Assembly (NCBI RefSeq): GCF_002934605.1
Contig: NZ_PTJC01000006.1
Location: 744,001 to 808,000 of the forward strand
Reading direction: 5' to 3'
Length of the DNA: 64,000 nucleotides
Source of the DNA: Neolewinella xylanilytica
Lineage (GTDB): Bacteria > Bacteroidota > Bacteroidia > Chitinophagales > Saprospiraceae
In this document: piece by piece, positions 1-8,572 of the stretch
Position numbering within the stretch: the first letter of the stretch is position 1
Layout: the number at the start of each line of letters is the position of its first letter
Program-made: the position numbers and the translations under genes
Notes under the pieces: generated by a model
What the model saw: only the letters and a program-made list of their open reading frames with translations
What the model was told of the DNA's origin: nothing
The model's database searches: none

Positions 1-915
1 GTCCTCTGCGATGCGTTCTTGGAGGGCCGGTTGGTCAAGCCCGCTGTGCAATGCCGAGTTGAATCGATCTACGTCGGGTAAGGAAGCTTCCAGGGCCACG
101 GTGATAAATCCCATTTCCTCGACGAGGTACCTGGTCAGTTGCGTCCGCAACTCGGTAAAGTCCTTCGTACCGTGGGTCGCTTCGCCGAGTAGGACAATAT
201 CCGCATCCCCGACGGCCCCGGATAGCCAGTGCGGTTCCTGCTTCCAAGTGTGCGGAGGGCCATCCGGCAGGGGAGTCACGGCGGCCTGCAATTCGGCCAG
301 GTCCGTTGCGGTCACCGCCGGAATGCGCTGCTGAACGGCGGCATGGTAGGGCATGCCGTCTGCTTTCACCTCCCAGTCGTCGAGCCATAGTTCGCCGGCA
401 CCCGCGATCCAGAGGCCGAAGTCGAGGATGTTCCCCGGTAAGTCACGCTTTGGAATCGCAATGGTTTGCTTTTCCCAGTTGGTGGCGCGCGTTTGGTCCA
501 CCTGGATCAATCGAGGCGGTTGCGCCGCTTCTCCGCCGTGGGCATAGTAATACACCCCGTAGCGAAGTTTCCTGCCCCCATCCGATTTGACCATGAAGGA
601 TAATTCTAGACTATCCCGTATCACGTCCGACAGCAACGAATTGAAGCAGACTACCCGCTGGCTGGTATCGGGAAAGGTCGATTGGAAGTACAGAAAGCGG
701 TTGCCTTGATAGGCTACCCCGGCATCGGAAACGTAAGGTTGGTAGCCCGCTTGGGGGACGACAAACCATTCCGCGGGTGTATCCGTACCTGCGTCTTGCT
801 CGTAGCCCAGGTTCAGACTTTGGGACGCCGGCGTGGCCGCGGCCGCGTCCAGGACCTTTTCGCTACAGGCGAAAGTGGTGGTAACTGCTAAGGCAAAACA
901 CAGATGGCGTAGCAT
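1..915 (-). CDS. Erythromycin-esterase-like lipoprotein (C-terminus cut by window edge)
   Basis: Reading frame open from an ATG at 915 to the window edge (305 residues seen). The N-terminus is hydrophobic and ends in FACSEK, fitting a lipoprotein signal with Cys near residue 18. Residues about 20-165 have no motif I recognise and look like a beta-sandwich. Around residue 240 comes LLGEATHGTKDF followed by a helix with R..L.RYLVEEMGF and VALEAS, the start of the erythromycin esterase (EreA/EreB-like) domain, where the His and Glu belong to the active site. In Bacteroidota such proteins are usually cell-surface hydrolases of unknown substrate rather than proven resistance enzymes. The rest of the catalytic domain lies outside the window. 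Divergent from the Fic gene. Confidence 0.8.
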   Translation of the reverse strand, partial: MLRHLCFALAVTTTFACSEKVLDAAAATPASQSLNLGYEQDAGTDTPAEWFVVPQAGYQPYVSDAGVAYQGNRFLYFQSTFPDTSQRVVCFNSLLSDVIRDSLELSFMVKSDGGRKLRYGVYYYAHGGEAAQPPRLIQVDQTRATNWEKQTIAIPKRDLPGNILDFGLWIAGAGELWLDDWEVKADGMPYHAAVQQRIPAVTATDLAELQAAVTPLPDGPPHTWKQEPHWLSGAVGDADIVLLGEATHGTKDFTELRTQLTRYLVEEMGFITVALEASLPDVDRFNSALHSGLDQPALQERIAED

Positions 916-1049
916 GGGAGATAGGGTAGGTGGCCTATGAAGGTAAGCTTACAGGATTACGGAAAAAAGGGGAAGGACCAGAAAGACCGAGCGGTTTCCT
1001 TCTAGGGAAACTTTTTGAGCCGTAGTTTAGCTAAGGATAAACTCGAGCT

Positions 1050-2237
1050 ATGCGTACCGCTTCCTCTTCGGCCCTTACCGAGCACCTTCATCATTTGGTG
1101 ACGGAGGAGATCAGAGACTTTTTACAGCGCGAAGGCATCACCCAAACGGAATTAGCCCGCCGGCTGGGTATCAGCAAGGGCCGGGTATCAAAACTCATTA
1201 ACGCGCCAACGGATACCAAGCTGTCCACCATTGCGCATCTGGCCGATGCCATGGGGAAGGAACCAATGCTGGTCTTTGTCGATCAACGGCGGGAGGCGTA
1301 CCGGTACCCCGACGGCGGCGGGCGGGTCGACGAGCCGGAAAAATCCTACGGAGATCGCCTTCGGCAGAAAGTCAACTGGGCCGATCTACGGGATTTGCCG
1401 GTACTCGAGCAAGCGACGGCCATGAAAGCCGACATCGACTCCCGCCGCCCCTTCAGCCGCAACATGGAAGAACACGTCCTGCAGCAAACCCTGAACATCT
1501 GGAACTACAACTCCAATGCGATCGAGGGAAATACGCTGACCTACGGAGAAACGCTAACGCTGCTGCTGTACGGCATCACGGCTAAGGGCAAGCCACTGAA
1601 AGATCACCTGGATATCATTGGCCACCGTGACGCGGTAAACGTGATGCTGGATATGGTCAAGGGAGAGCGGCCCCTGCGACAAACGGACGTACGACAGTTC
1701 CACCAGATCATGCTGAAGGAGAATTATCCACAACGGGCGATCACCCCGGATGGGTGGGAAGTTTATCGGACCATTCACGTGGGGATCTATAAACGGGAAC
1801 CGAACCACGTTCGGACTTCCACCGGCAAGATGCACTACTTTGCCGAACCGAATGCTGTAGCCGGATTACTGCGGGACCTATTTGATTGGTACGAAGAGGT
1901 GGAACGTGAAGATACCCTACACCCGCTGCTGCGGGCGGCTATTCTGCACCACGAATTCTTAGCCATTCATCCCTTCGATGACGGAAACGGGCGTATCGGG
2001 CGTATTGTCATGAATTTTGCCTTGCTCCGTGCAGGGTATCCTGTGGCGATCATTCCGGTGACCAACCGGCTGATGTATTACCGCGCCCTAGCCTCCGCCG
2101 ATGAAGGAGACTACCTAACTTTAGTAGAATTTATCGGTGCGCGACTTCTTGAAGCACTGGATGTTCAGCTAGCCACTGCCCGCGGCGAAGACATCGGCGG
2201 TTCCAAGTGGGATACGCCGGACGATGATCCGCGGTAG
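1050..2237 (+). CDS. XRE-type HTH / Fic domain fusion protein (putative AMP-transferase)
   Basis: 395 residues. Residues about 15-75 form a Cro/C1 helix-turn-helix (TQTELARRLGISKGRVSKLI). A Fic domain follows. Its active-site motif HPFDDGNGRIGR begins at His307 and is complete, with catalytic His, acidic phosphate-site residue and both Arg. Upstream, SNAIEGNT at about residues 158-165 matches the inhibitory-helix motif (S/T)xxxE(G/N) placed N-terminal to the Fic fold (class II). Family knowledge: such proteins transfer AMP from ATP onto protein hydroxyls, and the Glu of the inhibitory helix blocks ATP binding until relieved. No separate antitoxin gene is adjacent. The HTH may allow self-regulation (inference). 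Targets unknown. Confidence 0.9.
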   Translation: MRTASSSALTEHLHHLVTEEIRDFLQREGITQTELARRLGISKGRVSKLINAPTDTKLSTIAHLADAMGKEPMLVFVDQRREAYRYPDGGGRVDEPEKSYGDRLRQKVNWADLRDLPVLEQATAMKADIDSRRPFSRNMEEHVLQQTLNIWNYNSNAIEGNTLTYGETLTLLLYGITAKGKPLKDHLDIIGHRDAVNVMLDMVKGERPLRQTDVRQFHQIMLKENYPQRAITPDGWEVYRTIHVGIYKREPNHVRTSTGKMHYFAEPNAVAGLLRDLFDWYEEVEREDTLHPLLRAAILHHEFLAIHPFDDGNGRIGRIVMNFALLRAGYPVAIIPVTNRLMYYRALASADEGDYLTLVEFIGARLLEALDVQLATARGEDIGGSKWDTPDDDPR

Positions 2238-2251
2238 CGATCGGTACGCCC

Positions 2252-3598
2252 TTATTCCCCCGAAGCCAAGTCTTGCAAACGGGCAGCGGCGCGGTCGAAG
2301 GCGAACCCCTTTAAGACGTCCGTTAGCTTGGCGCTTATCCGGTCGTTACCCAAATTACCGAGGCTGCCCAGGTGCGTATGCTTTAGGTCCGTAGGCGGCT
2401 GGAAGGTACCCGCCTCGATATCCGCTCCTACCCGCTGGTACGCATCCCGGAAAGGGATCCCCTCCAACACCAGGTTGTTGACCGCCTCCACGCTGTAGAG
2501 GTAGGTATACCGCGGATCGGTCGGCAGTTCCTGCCCCCGCACCTCCGTCCGCGGGAGGGCATAAAGCGCGATCGCCAGTCCGTCCTCTAATTGATCGAGG
2601 GCGGGGAAGATGGCCTCTTTCAGCAATTGGTAATCCCGGTGGTAACCACTGGGCAGGTTGCCGACGAGCTGACTCATCTGGGCCGGAAGGGTCTGGAGGA
2701 GGTTGCAACGGCCGCGTAGCAGCTCGAAGACGTCGGGGTTCTTCTTGTGGGGCATGATGCTGGAGCCCGTGGTGAGGTCGTTTGGCAGCTGTAGGAAACC
2801 GAAGTTCTGGCTGCTGTAAAGACACACGTCCATGGCCATTTTCCCGATGGTCTGTGCCAGTCCGGCGATGGCGAAGGCTACGGTCAGTTCGGTCTTGCCG
2901 CGGCCCATCTGGGCGGCTACGACGTTGACCACCGGCGACTGGAAGCCCAGCAGTTCGGTGGTGCGGTCGCGGTCGAGGGGGAAGCTGCTGCCGTAGCCGG
3001 CCGCCGAACCCAGCGGATTCTGGTCGACGGTGTCGTAAGCCGCCTTCCATAGGCGCAGGTCGTCGATCAGTGCTTCCCCGTAGGCGCCGAACCACAAGCC
3101 GAAGCTGCTCACCATCGCCACCTGGAGGTGGGTGTAGCCGGGAATGAGTTTCTCCTTGTGCTCCTCGCTGAGGTTGGTCAGGGTACGACTCAGCTCGGCG
3201 GTTTGCTCCACGATGCCCCGGATACGATGGCGGAAATAGAGCCGCAGGTCCACCAGTACCTGGTCGTTGCGGCTGCGTCCGGAGTGGATTTTCTTGCCGT
3301 CGTCGCCCAACTCCCGCGTCAGCATCAGTTCGACCTGACTGTGGACGTCTTCGATGCCGTCTTCGATGGTGAAATTACCCGAATTAGCCTGGGTGTATAA
3401 CTCCCGGAGTTTGGCTTGGCACCTGCGCGCCGCCGCCCCGTCGATTAGTCCGACCTCCTCCAGCATGGTGACGTGCGCAATGGAACCGAGGATGTCGAAG
3501 GGGGCGAGTTCCAGATCGAGTTCGCGGTCGCGGCCAACGGTAAAGTCGGCGATGCGTTGGTCGAGGGGGTAGTCTTTCTGCCAGAGTTTCGTAGCCAT
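2252..3598 (-). CDS. argH: Argininosuccinate lyase
   Basis: 448 residues from the ATG at 3598 (MATKLWQKDYPLDQ); an in-frame start 18 nt upstream is less likely. Last step of arginine biosynthesis: argininosuccinate to arginine plus fumarate, cytoplasmic homotetramer. The fumarase/aspartase superfamily signature GSSIMPHKKNPD is present near residue 278 and contains the mobile-loop catalytic Ser. HSGRSRNDQ and the TxxHLQ stretch (GYTHLQVA) of the active site are also seen. Length matches the family. It is convergent with the Fic gene, 14 nt apart. No other arg gene is nearby, so arginine genes appear scattered in this genome. Confidence 0.97.
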   Translation of the reverse strand: MATKLWQKDYPLDQRIADFTVGRDRELDLELAPFDILGSIAHVTMLEEVGLIDGAAARRCQAKLRELYTQANSGNFTIEDGIEDVHSQVELMLTRELGDDGKKIHSGRSRNDQVLVDLRLYFRHRIRGIVEQTAELSRTLTNLSEEHKEKLIPGYTHLQVAMVSSFGLWFGAYGEALIDDLRLWKAAYDTVDQNPLGSAAGYGSSFPLDRDRTTELLGFQSPVVNVVAAQMGRGKTELTVAFAIAGLAQTIGKMAMDVCLYSSQNFGFLQLPNDLTTGSSIMPHKKNPDVFELLRGRCNLLQTLPAQMSQLVGNLPSGYHRDYQLLKEAIFPALDQLEDGLAIALYALPRTEVRGQELPTDPRYTYLYSVEAVNNLVLEGIPFRDAYQRVGADIEAGTFQPPTDLKHTHLGSLGNLGNDRISAKLTDVLKGFAFDRAAARLQDLASGE

Positions 3599-3630
3599 AC
3601 CGCGAAGATGGGGCAAAGCCGATAAACGCG

Positions 3631-4044
3631 TCAGCGGTTCCCCCAGTCGTAGCCCTTGCGCAGGAGGACGACGGCTTCGGGACGGAGCTCATCGGGGCCG
3701 GACAGCCGGATCGTATGGCGAAACTTCTGCTTGCCCATATGGTCCAGCGTGGATTTGTGCAGCAGGGGCGAGTGGATAACCGAATCGGTGAAGAAGCTCA
3801 GTTCCAGCACCTTGGTCATGGGGCGGACGACCATCCACGCCCGCTTATTCGTGAACATGATGGCCTTGCGGGCGGGGGTGATGAGGTTGGGTTCCCAGTC
3901 GGCGGTAGCTACGAGTACGTCGTCAAATGCCAGGACAACGTTGTCCGGTTTGCCCGCGAAGATCTCGTCGATGGTCTTCTCGCTACAGTAGTGATGCTGG
4001 CCTTCCCGCCGGAAGGGACGCTCGCATTTGGGGCAGGTCCACAT
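3631..4044 (-). CDS. DUF5655 domain protein with N-terminal zinc ribbon
   Basis: 137 residues from the ATG at 4044; a GTG two codons upstream is possible but less likely. The N-terminus CPKCERPFRREGQHHYC supplies zinc-ribbon-like Cys/His ligands. The remainder (TIDEIFAGKP, ITPARKAIMF, RAWMVVRP, then SPLLHKS and HTIRLSGPDEL) fits the DUF5655 family, small soluble proteins of unknown biochemical function. It ends 32 nt before the argH start on the same strand, so the two may be co-transcribed. Divergent from the Crp/Fnr gene. Confidence 0.75.
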   Translation of the reverse strand: MWTCPKCERPFRREGQHHYCSEKTIDEIFAGKPDNVVLAFDDVLVATADWEPNLITPARKAIMFTNKRAWMVVRPMTKVLELSFFTDSVIHSPLLHKSTLDHMGKQKFRHTIRLSGPDELRPEAVVLLRKGYDWGNR

Positions 4045-4160
4045 GGTCACTCCAACGGCAGCCGGCGCGCCGGGTTCAACCCCTTACGGAAAGCGGGCCA
4101 GCCGGCAGAGATAACGCCGAATTTACACTGGAGACACAGGAGAGACCTTCCTTCGCGCCG

Positions 4161-4739
4161 ATGCGCAAGGAAACTCGTTTGACCGCCCAACAGATTGGTA
4201 TTTCGGTAGCTCCGCCGGAAGAACTCGAGGGCATTTGCCAGGGGCGACGGTACGGCGGGGGGGAATACATTTATCGCCCCGGCGATCACCATACTTCCAT
4301 TTTTTTCATCCGGGCCGGCACGGTTAAAATCGGCGGCTACGGCCCGGAGGGTAGTGAAGTGGTGTACGACATTGCCGGTCCGGGCGACTTCTTCGGCAAC
4401 CTAAAGTACCTCGGCAACCGTGGCGGCTTTCAGGAATTCGTGCGGGCCCTGACCCGTTTGGACCTGGCGATCATCGACCTGACCGCCTTCAAGCAGTTAA
4501 TAGCCACCGAGCCGGCGGTGCACGAGTGGTTTGCACAGTTGATGGTCCGTAGGTGGTCGCGTACCGAGGCCCGGCTGTTTCGCATCGCGGCCCTTAGTCC
4601 GCTCGATCGTCTGCGCCACCTGCTGGGGGAGGTAGGAGACACCGGCGGAAACCAGCCGGAGCTCCTTACGCAGTCGGATCTGGCGAGCCTAACCGGCCTT
4701 ACCCGGCAGACCGTAGCGAAGCTGTTGCGTCAATTGTAA
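4161..4739 (+). CDS. Crp/Fnr-family transcriptional regulator, short C-terminus
   Basis: 192 residues from the ATG at 4161, preceded by an AG-rich stretch (GGAGAGACC) that could be a ribosome site. Residues about 15-120 form a cyclic-nucleotide-binding-type jelly roll (ICQGRRYGGGEYIYRPGD, FFIRAGTVKIGG, GDFFGNLKYLG), followed by a long dimer helix. The C-terminal winged helix reads LTQSDLASLTGLTRQTVAKLL and then stops. The usual wing beta-hairpin and C-terminal helix after the recognition helix are missing, and the protein is about 25-40 residues shorter than most family members. Neither a CxxxC iron-sulphur motif nor a clear cAMP phosphate-binding motif is obvious. The ligand and the effect of the short C-terminus on DNA binding are unknown. 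The TonB receptor starts 142 nt downstream. Confidence 0.85.
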   Translation: MRKETRLTAQQIGISVAPPEELEGICQGRRYGGGEYIYRPGDHHTSIFFIRAGTVKIGGYGPEGSEVVYDIAGPGDFFGNLKYLGNRGGFQEFVRALTRLDLAIIDLTAFKQLIATEPAVHEWFAQLMVRRWSRTEARLFRIAALSPLDRLRHLLGEVGDTGGNQPELLTQSDLASLTGLTRQTVAKLLRQL

Positions 4740-4852
4740 ACTCAGGGTTGCCGGTTGATTAAGCCGTCCTTAAGCCCATCGGGCAAGATTATCATTAGGT
4801 GAAGGCTCGGATCGATGTTAAAATCGAACACAGGGTGGGGTAGGGGCCGGGC

Positions 4853-4860
4853 TAGGTTTG
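4853..4860 (+). promoter_or_regulatory. Bacteroidota -7 box (TAGGTTTG) before TonB receptor
   Basis: TAGGTTTG matches the TAnnTTTG consensus exactly and lies 21 nt before the ATG at 4882. No convincing -33 TTTG is visible at the expected distance, so the assignment rests on the -7 box and its position. Confidence 0.35.
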
Positions 4861-4881
4861 TGGCAAATTATTCCACTAGCC

Positions 4882-7800
4882 ATGAGACTCCATCCAAGAA
4901 TCTTTTTACTTGCACTCGGTTTGATCAGCGTACTGCAGGCTTTCGGGCAGGCGACGAACGCCTCCTTCGTCGGTACGGTGCGTGAGGCGGGCGGGGAAAC
5001 CCTGATCGGCGCGACCGTTACCATCACCAACACCTCCACCGGATTCACCACCGGCACGCTTACCAACGGGGAAGGTGAGTACGGCATTCAGCAGGTGCCC
5101 TTAGGGGGGCCTTACGAGGTGGCCGTTTCGTACGTGGGGTACGGCATCACCAAACGGTCGGGCTACACCATCAACCAGGGCAACACCGTGCGGGTGGATT
5201 TCGAGATCGACGCCGCGGTGAACGACCTGGACCTGGTGGTCGTATCCGGCAGCGACCTGAGAAACCGGATCAACCAGATCGGTTCGACCACCGAGATATC
5301 CTCCCAGCAGATCCGGAACCTGCCCACTGAGGGCCGCAACTTCACGCGGCTGACGAGCCTGTCACCGCTGCAGGGCGGGGGTGAGATCAACCTGGGCGGC
5401 ATGCGGCGTACCTCCACGAACGTAACGATCGACGGAGTGAACGCCCGCAACCAGTTGACCGCCGGCGAGATCGGACAGGGCCCCTACACGATCAGCCAGG
5501 AAGCCGTACGGGAATTCGAGGTTTCGACCAACGACTACGACGTGACCCAGGGCCGGCAGGGCGGCGGGTCCATCAGCGCCACCACCAAGTCGGGAACGAA
5601 CGAACTCTCGGGCAGTGCATTCTTCTTCCACCGCAACGACGCGCTCCAGAGCTCCTACGATATTCGCGGCAACGACCGCCAGGCCGACTTCTACAACTCC
5701 CAGTTCGGGGTCAGCCTGGGCGGGCCGCTGATCAAGGACAAACTGCTCTTCTTTACGGTCTTTGAGCGCCAGGAGGCCGGGGAGCCGGAGTTCATCGCCG
5801 ATTTGCAAACCGAGGACGACGAGAACCGCATCGGCATCACCCGGGAAAACCTCGACCGCTTTCAGGACATTGCCCGCCGACTGTACGGCGTAAGCGATGC
5901 CCGTCAGGTGGGGCAGTTCGACCGCACGACTACCGCCAATACCTGGTTTGCCCGTCTGGACTGGCAGGTCAACGACCGCCACACCCTGACGCTGCGCAAC
6001 AACTGGAACAAGTGGGACAATCCCTTCAGCGTTTCCGACAACAGCAGCATCAATCTTGCCGAAACCTGGGGTGATTTTTCCTCTATGGAGAACAGCACCC
6101 TGCTCAGTCTGCGTAGCGCCTTCACGCCCACGCTGCTGAACGAGCTGAAAGTGCAGTACCAGTACGCCGAGCGGGCGTATGCGCCGAACCCCGCGCTCCC
6201 CTTCCGTAACATTCCCCGGGCAATAGTCGACGTGACCTCGGTACTTCCCAACGGATCGGAGCGGACACTCACCGCCCAGATCGGCGGACAGCGCTATTCC
6301 CCGGAGACCAACGAGGAGAACATGGTGCAGCTCACCAACACCACCTACCTCAGCGCCGGCCGGTTCAACTTTACGTTCGGCACCGATAACCTGATCACCC
6401 GATTGGAAACCCTGCTCTCCAACGAGCAGAACGGGCGCTTCTTCTTCAACTCCCTGGAGGATTTCGAAAACCTCGACCCTTCCCGCTACGCCCGGGAAGT
6501 GCCCCTGCAGGGCTTGCCGCTGGTGGAGCAGACCGTATATGACCTGAGCCTGTTCGGTCAGGTGCAGTTCGAGCCGTTACCGAACCTCAGTACCACCTTC
6601 GGGGTGCGTTGGGACGCTACCGTATTTTCGGATGCCGCCGACTTCAATTCCGTGGTGTTCGAGGACCTGGGCATCCGCACGGACAATAAACCCTCCGACT
6701 GGGACAACGTCCAGCCCCGCCTGCAGCTTACCTACAACCTGGAGGGACGCAGTACGGACATCTTCCGCCTCGGCGGTGGCGTGTTCAGTTCGCAGCCCCA
6801 TTACTACGCCCAGGTTAACAACATTCAGAACAGCGGCGTGCTGCTCGGCGCCATCGACGTAACGGGCGACGACGTACCCCGCCCCAACTTTCCGGGCTAC
6901 CGGGAAGATCCCGCTTCCGTACCCGGGGTGCCGGCCGGCCAGGTGCCGTTCTCGACCATCAACGCCGTCAGCAACGATTTTGAGGTGCCCACCACCTTCA
7001 AGGGCAACTTCAACTACACCCACCTCTTCGGCAACCGCTACAGCCTGGGCGTGAACGTACTGGTGAGCCGCACCATCAACAACTACACCTACCAGGAAGC
7101 CAACCTGGCCCTCGAGCCCTACTTCACCTCGAGCAGCGACGGCCGCCCCGTCTTCGTCCCCGCCGAAACGATCGGTGCGGACGGCTCCACCGACTGGACC
7201 GATAGCCGCATTTCCGACCGGATCGGTCGTACCCTGCTGCTGACCTCCGATGGCGAGCTCAACCAGGCGGCCCTGATCTTCGAAGGCACCGCTCGCATCG
7301 GCGAAGATGGCTACCTCAACGCCGCCTTCACCTTCAACCGCACCCGCGACAACAGCAGCTACAACTGCTGCGTGGCGAATACGTCCACCTTCCTACCGGT
7401 CACCGGCGACCCCCGCGACCTCAATTACGGTATCTCGGACAACAATTTCGACCATAAACTGGTGGTCAACGGCGCCACCCCGACCTGGAAGGGCTTCAAT
7501 CTGGGCTTCACGGTGATCGGCTCCGGCGGGTCTCCCTACGGCTTCACGGTGAACAGCAACCGGAGTGCCAACGGCGACTTCAACTTGCGCAATGACGCGG
7601 CGTACATCTACGATCCCAATGACCCGGCCACTCCGGAAAACATCCGGGAGGCGTACCAGGAAATCCTGGAAAACCCCGAAGTGCCCGACCACTATAAGGA
7701 ATACCTGCAGCAGAGCTTCGGCGGTTTCGCGGCGCGCAACGGCGGCAAATCGCCCTTCCGGGCCACCGTCGACCTGCGGGCGGCTTACGCACTCACGCTA

Positions 7801-8040
7801 CCGGGACTGCCCCACGGACTGGAGCTTACCGCCGACGTCTTCAACTTCGCGAACCTACTCAACCGCGAGTGGGGCGTAACCAACGATTACGGACGCGAGA
7901 ACCGACTGATGCGCATCACCGGCTTCGATCCGCTTACCCAGGGGTATACCTACAGCGTCAATTCCGGCGTGGCCGCCGAACCCGTCAACGGTACGCCCTG
8001 GCGCCTCCAGCTCGGTATCCGCTACACGTTCAACCGCTAA
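4882..8040 (+). CDS. TonB-dependent receptor, Oar-like, with N-terminal Cna-B/carboxypeptidase-like domain
   Basis: 1052 residues from the ATG at 4882, which gives a clean signal peptide (MRLHPRIFLLALGLISVLQAFG). Residues about 24-115 form a carboxypeptidase-regulatory/Cna-B fold (GETLIGATVTITNTSTG). The plug follows (DLVVVSG, IRNLPTEGRNFTRL, ATTKSGTNELSGSAFF), then a beta barrel of about 800 residues. The TEGRNF plug motif and the GTNxxxGxxF box are typical of the Oar-like subgroup. Outer-membrane protein; the substrate is not predictable, and these genes commonly lack a SusD partner, as here. It may respond to the adjacent Crp/Fnr regulator (inference from position only). Confidence 0.93.
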   Translation: MRLHPRIFLLALGLISVLQAFGQATNASFVGTVREAGGETLIGATVTITNTSTGFTTGTLTNGEGEYGIQQVPLGGPYEVAVSYVGYGITKRSGYTINQGNTVRVDFEIDAAVNDLDLVVVSGSDLRNRINQIGSTTEISSQQIRNLPTEGRNFTRLTSLSPLQGGGEINLGGMRRTSTNVTIDGVNARNQLTAGEIGQGPYTISQEAVREFEVSTNDYDVTQGRQGGGSISATTKSGTNELSGSAFFFHRNDALQSSYDIRGNDRQADFYNSQFGVSLGGPLIKDKLLFFTVFERQEAGEPEFIADLQTEDDENRIGITRENLDRFQDIARRLYGVSDARQVGQFDRTTTANTWFARLDWQVNDRHTLTLRNNWNKWDNPFSVSDNSSINLAETWGDFSSMENSTLLSLRSAFTPTLLNELKVQYQYAERAYAPNPALPFRNIPRAIVDVTSVLPNGSERTLTAQIGGQRYSPETNEENMVQLTNTTYLSAGRFNFTFGTDNLITRLETLLSNEQNGRFFFNSLEDFENLDPSRYAREVPLQGLPLVEQTVYDLSLFGQVQFEPLPNLSTTFGVRWDATVFSDAADFNSVVFEDLGIRTDNKPSDWDNVQPRLQLTYNLEGRSTDIFRLGGGVFSSQPHYYAQVNNIQNSGVLLGAIDVTGDDVPRPNFPGYREDPASVPGVPAGQVPFSTINAVSNDFEVPTTFKGNFNYTHLFGNRYSLGVNVLVSRTINNYTYQEANLALEPYFTSSSDGRPVFVPAETIGADGSTDWTDSRISDRIGRTLLLTSDGELNQAALIFEGTARIGEDGYLNAAFTFNRTRDNSSYNCCVANTSTFLPVTGDPRDLNYGISDNNFDHKLVVNGATPTWKGFNLGFTVIGSGGSPYGFTVNSNRSANGDFNLRNDAAYIYDPNDPATPENIREAYQEILENPEVPDHYKEYLQQSFGGFAARNGGKSPFRATVDLRAAYALTLPGLPHGLELTADVFNFANLLNREWGVTNDYGRENRLMRITGFDPLTQGYTYSVNSGVAAEPVNGTPWRLQLGIRYTFNR

Positions 8041-8097
8041 GTCCGCCGCCGGTACCTACCTTTTTCAGTTGTTCTTTTTTCAATGCTGTCCTCTCAT

Positions 8098-8141
8098 GAG
8101 CCCGCCGCCGCATTCTCCCGAGGGGAAATGCGCGGCGGGGG
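8098..8141. repeat. GC-rich inverted repeat between convergent genes
   Basis: Arms CCCGCCGCCGCATT and AATGCGCGGCGGG pair over 13 positions with one bulged C around a short loop. It lies 57 nt after the TonB receptor stop, where a terminator or REP-like element would sit. There is no T-run on either side, so intrinsic termination is not established. The rest of the 8041-8232 gap shows nothing I recognise. Confidence 0.5.
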
Positions 8142-8232
8142 CAGCCTTCCGCGGGTACGCGCCCTCGATTTTCGCTCGATTCAGCACCCGCCGGAGGAAT
8201 ATCGGGGCCGGGGCGCCGGCTACCCCCAACAA

Positions 8233-8454
8233 TCAGTAGCTCCGCTGCAACGACCGCTGCACCTCGTAGAAGCTGTAGCTTAGCGTGAGCAAACCGATAA
8301 GCGATAGGGCGCGGATGAGCGGCCAGTCGAGGTAGTGGGTTCCGGAGCGGATTTCAGCGCCATGCAACAGCAAGTAAACCGTAGTGGCGGAGAGGAGAAT
8401 GCCACCGATGGCCTGCAGGGCCGTGCGGGTGGGGGAGGGGGTAGGACCGTTCAT
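8233..8454 (-). CDS. Small membrane protein, unknown function
   Basis: 73 residues from an ATG. Two hydrophobic segments are visible, about residues 12-32 (ALQAIGGILLSATTVYLLLH) and 45-62 (LIRALSLIGLLTLSYSF), separated by a polar loop, with a basic C-terminal tail (EVQRSLQRSY). I recognise no family. It lies downstream of the S41 protease gene on the same strand with a gap of about 118 nt. Treated as real because the frame is membrane-like and nothing better occupies the stretch. Confidence 0.55.
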   Translation of the reverse strand: MNGPTPSPTRTALQAIGGILLSATTVYLLLHGAEIRSGTHYLDWPLIRALSLIGLLTLSYSFYEVQRSLQRSY

Positions 8455-8572
8455 TTTTGTAGAGAGACTAAGTGAAAAAGCAACCGGGCGTTAAAATTTC
8501 AGACAAAGCAATTTTACAACGCCGCCGGCGCTGGAAAAAGTCTGAACGATCCGATTTGCTGTCGCGGCCGCG

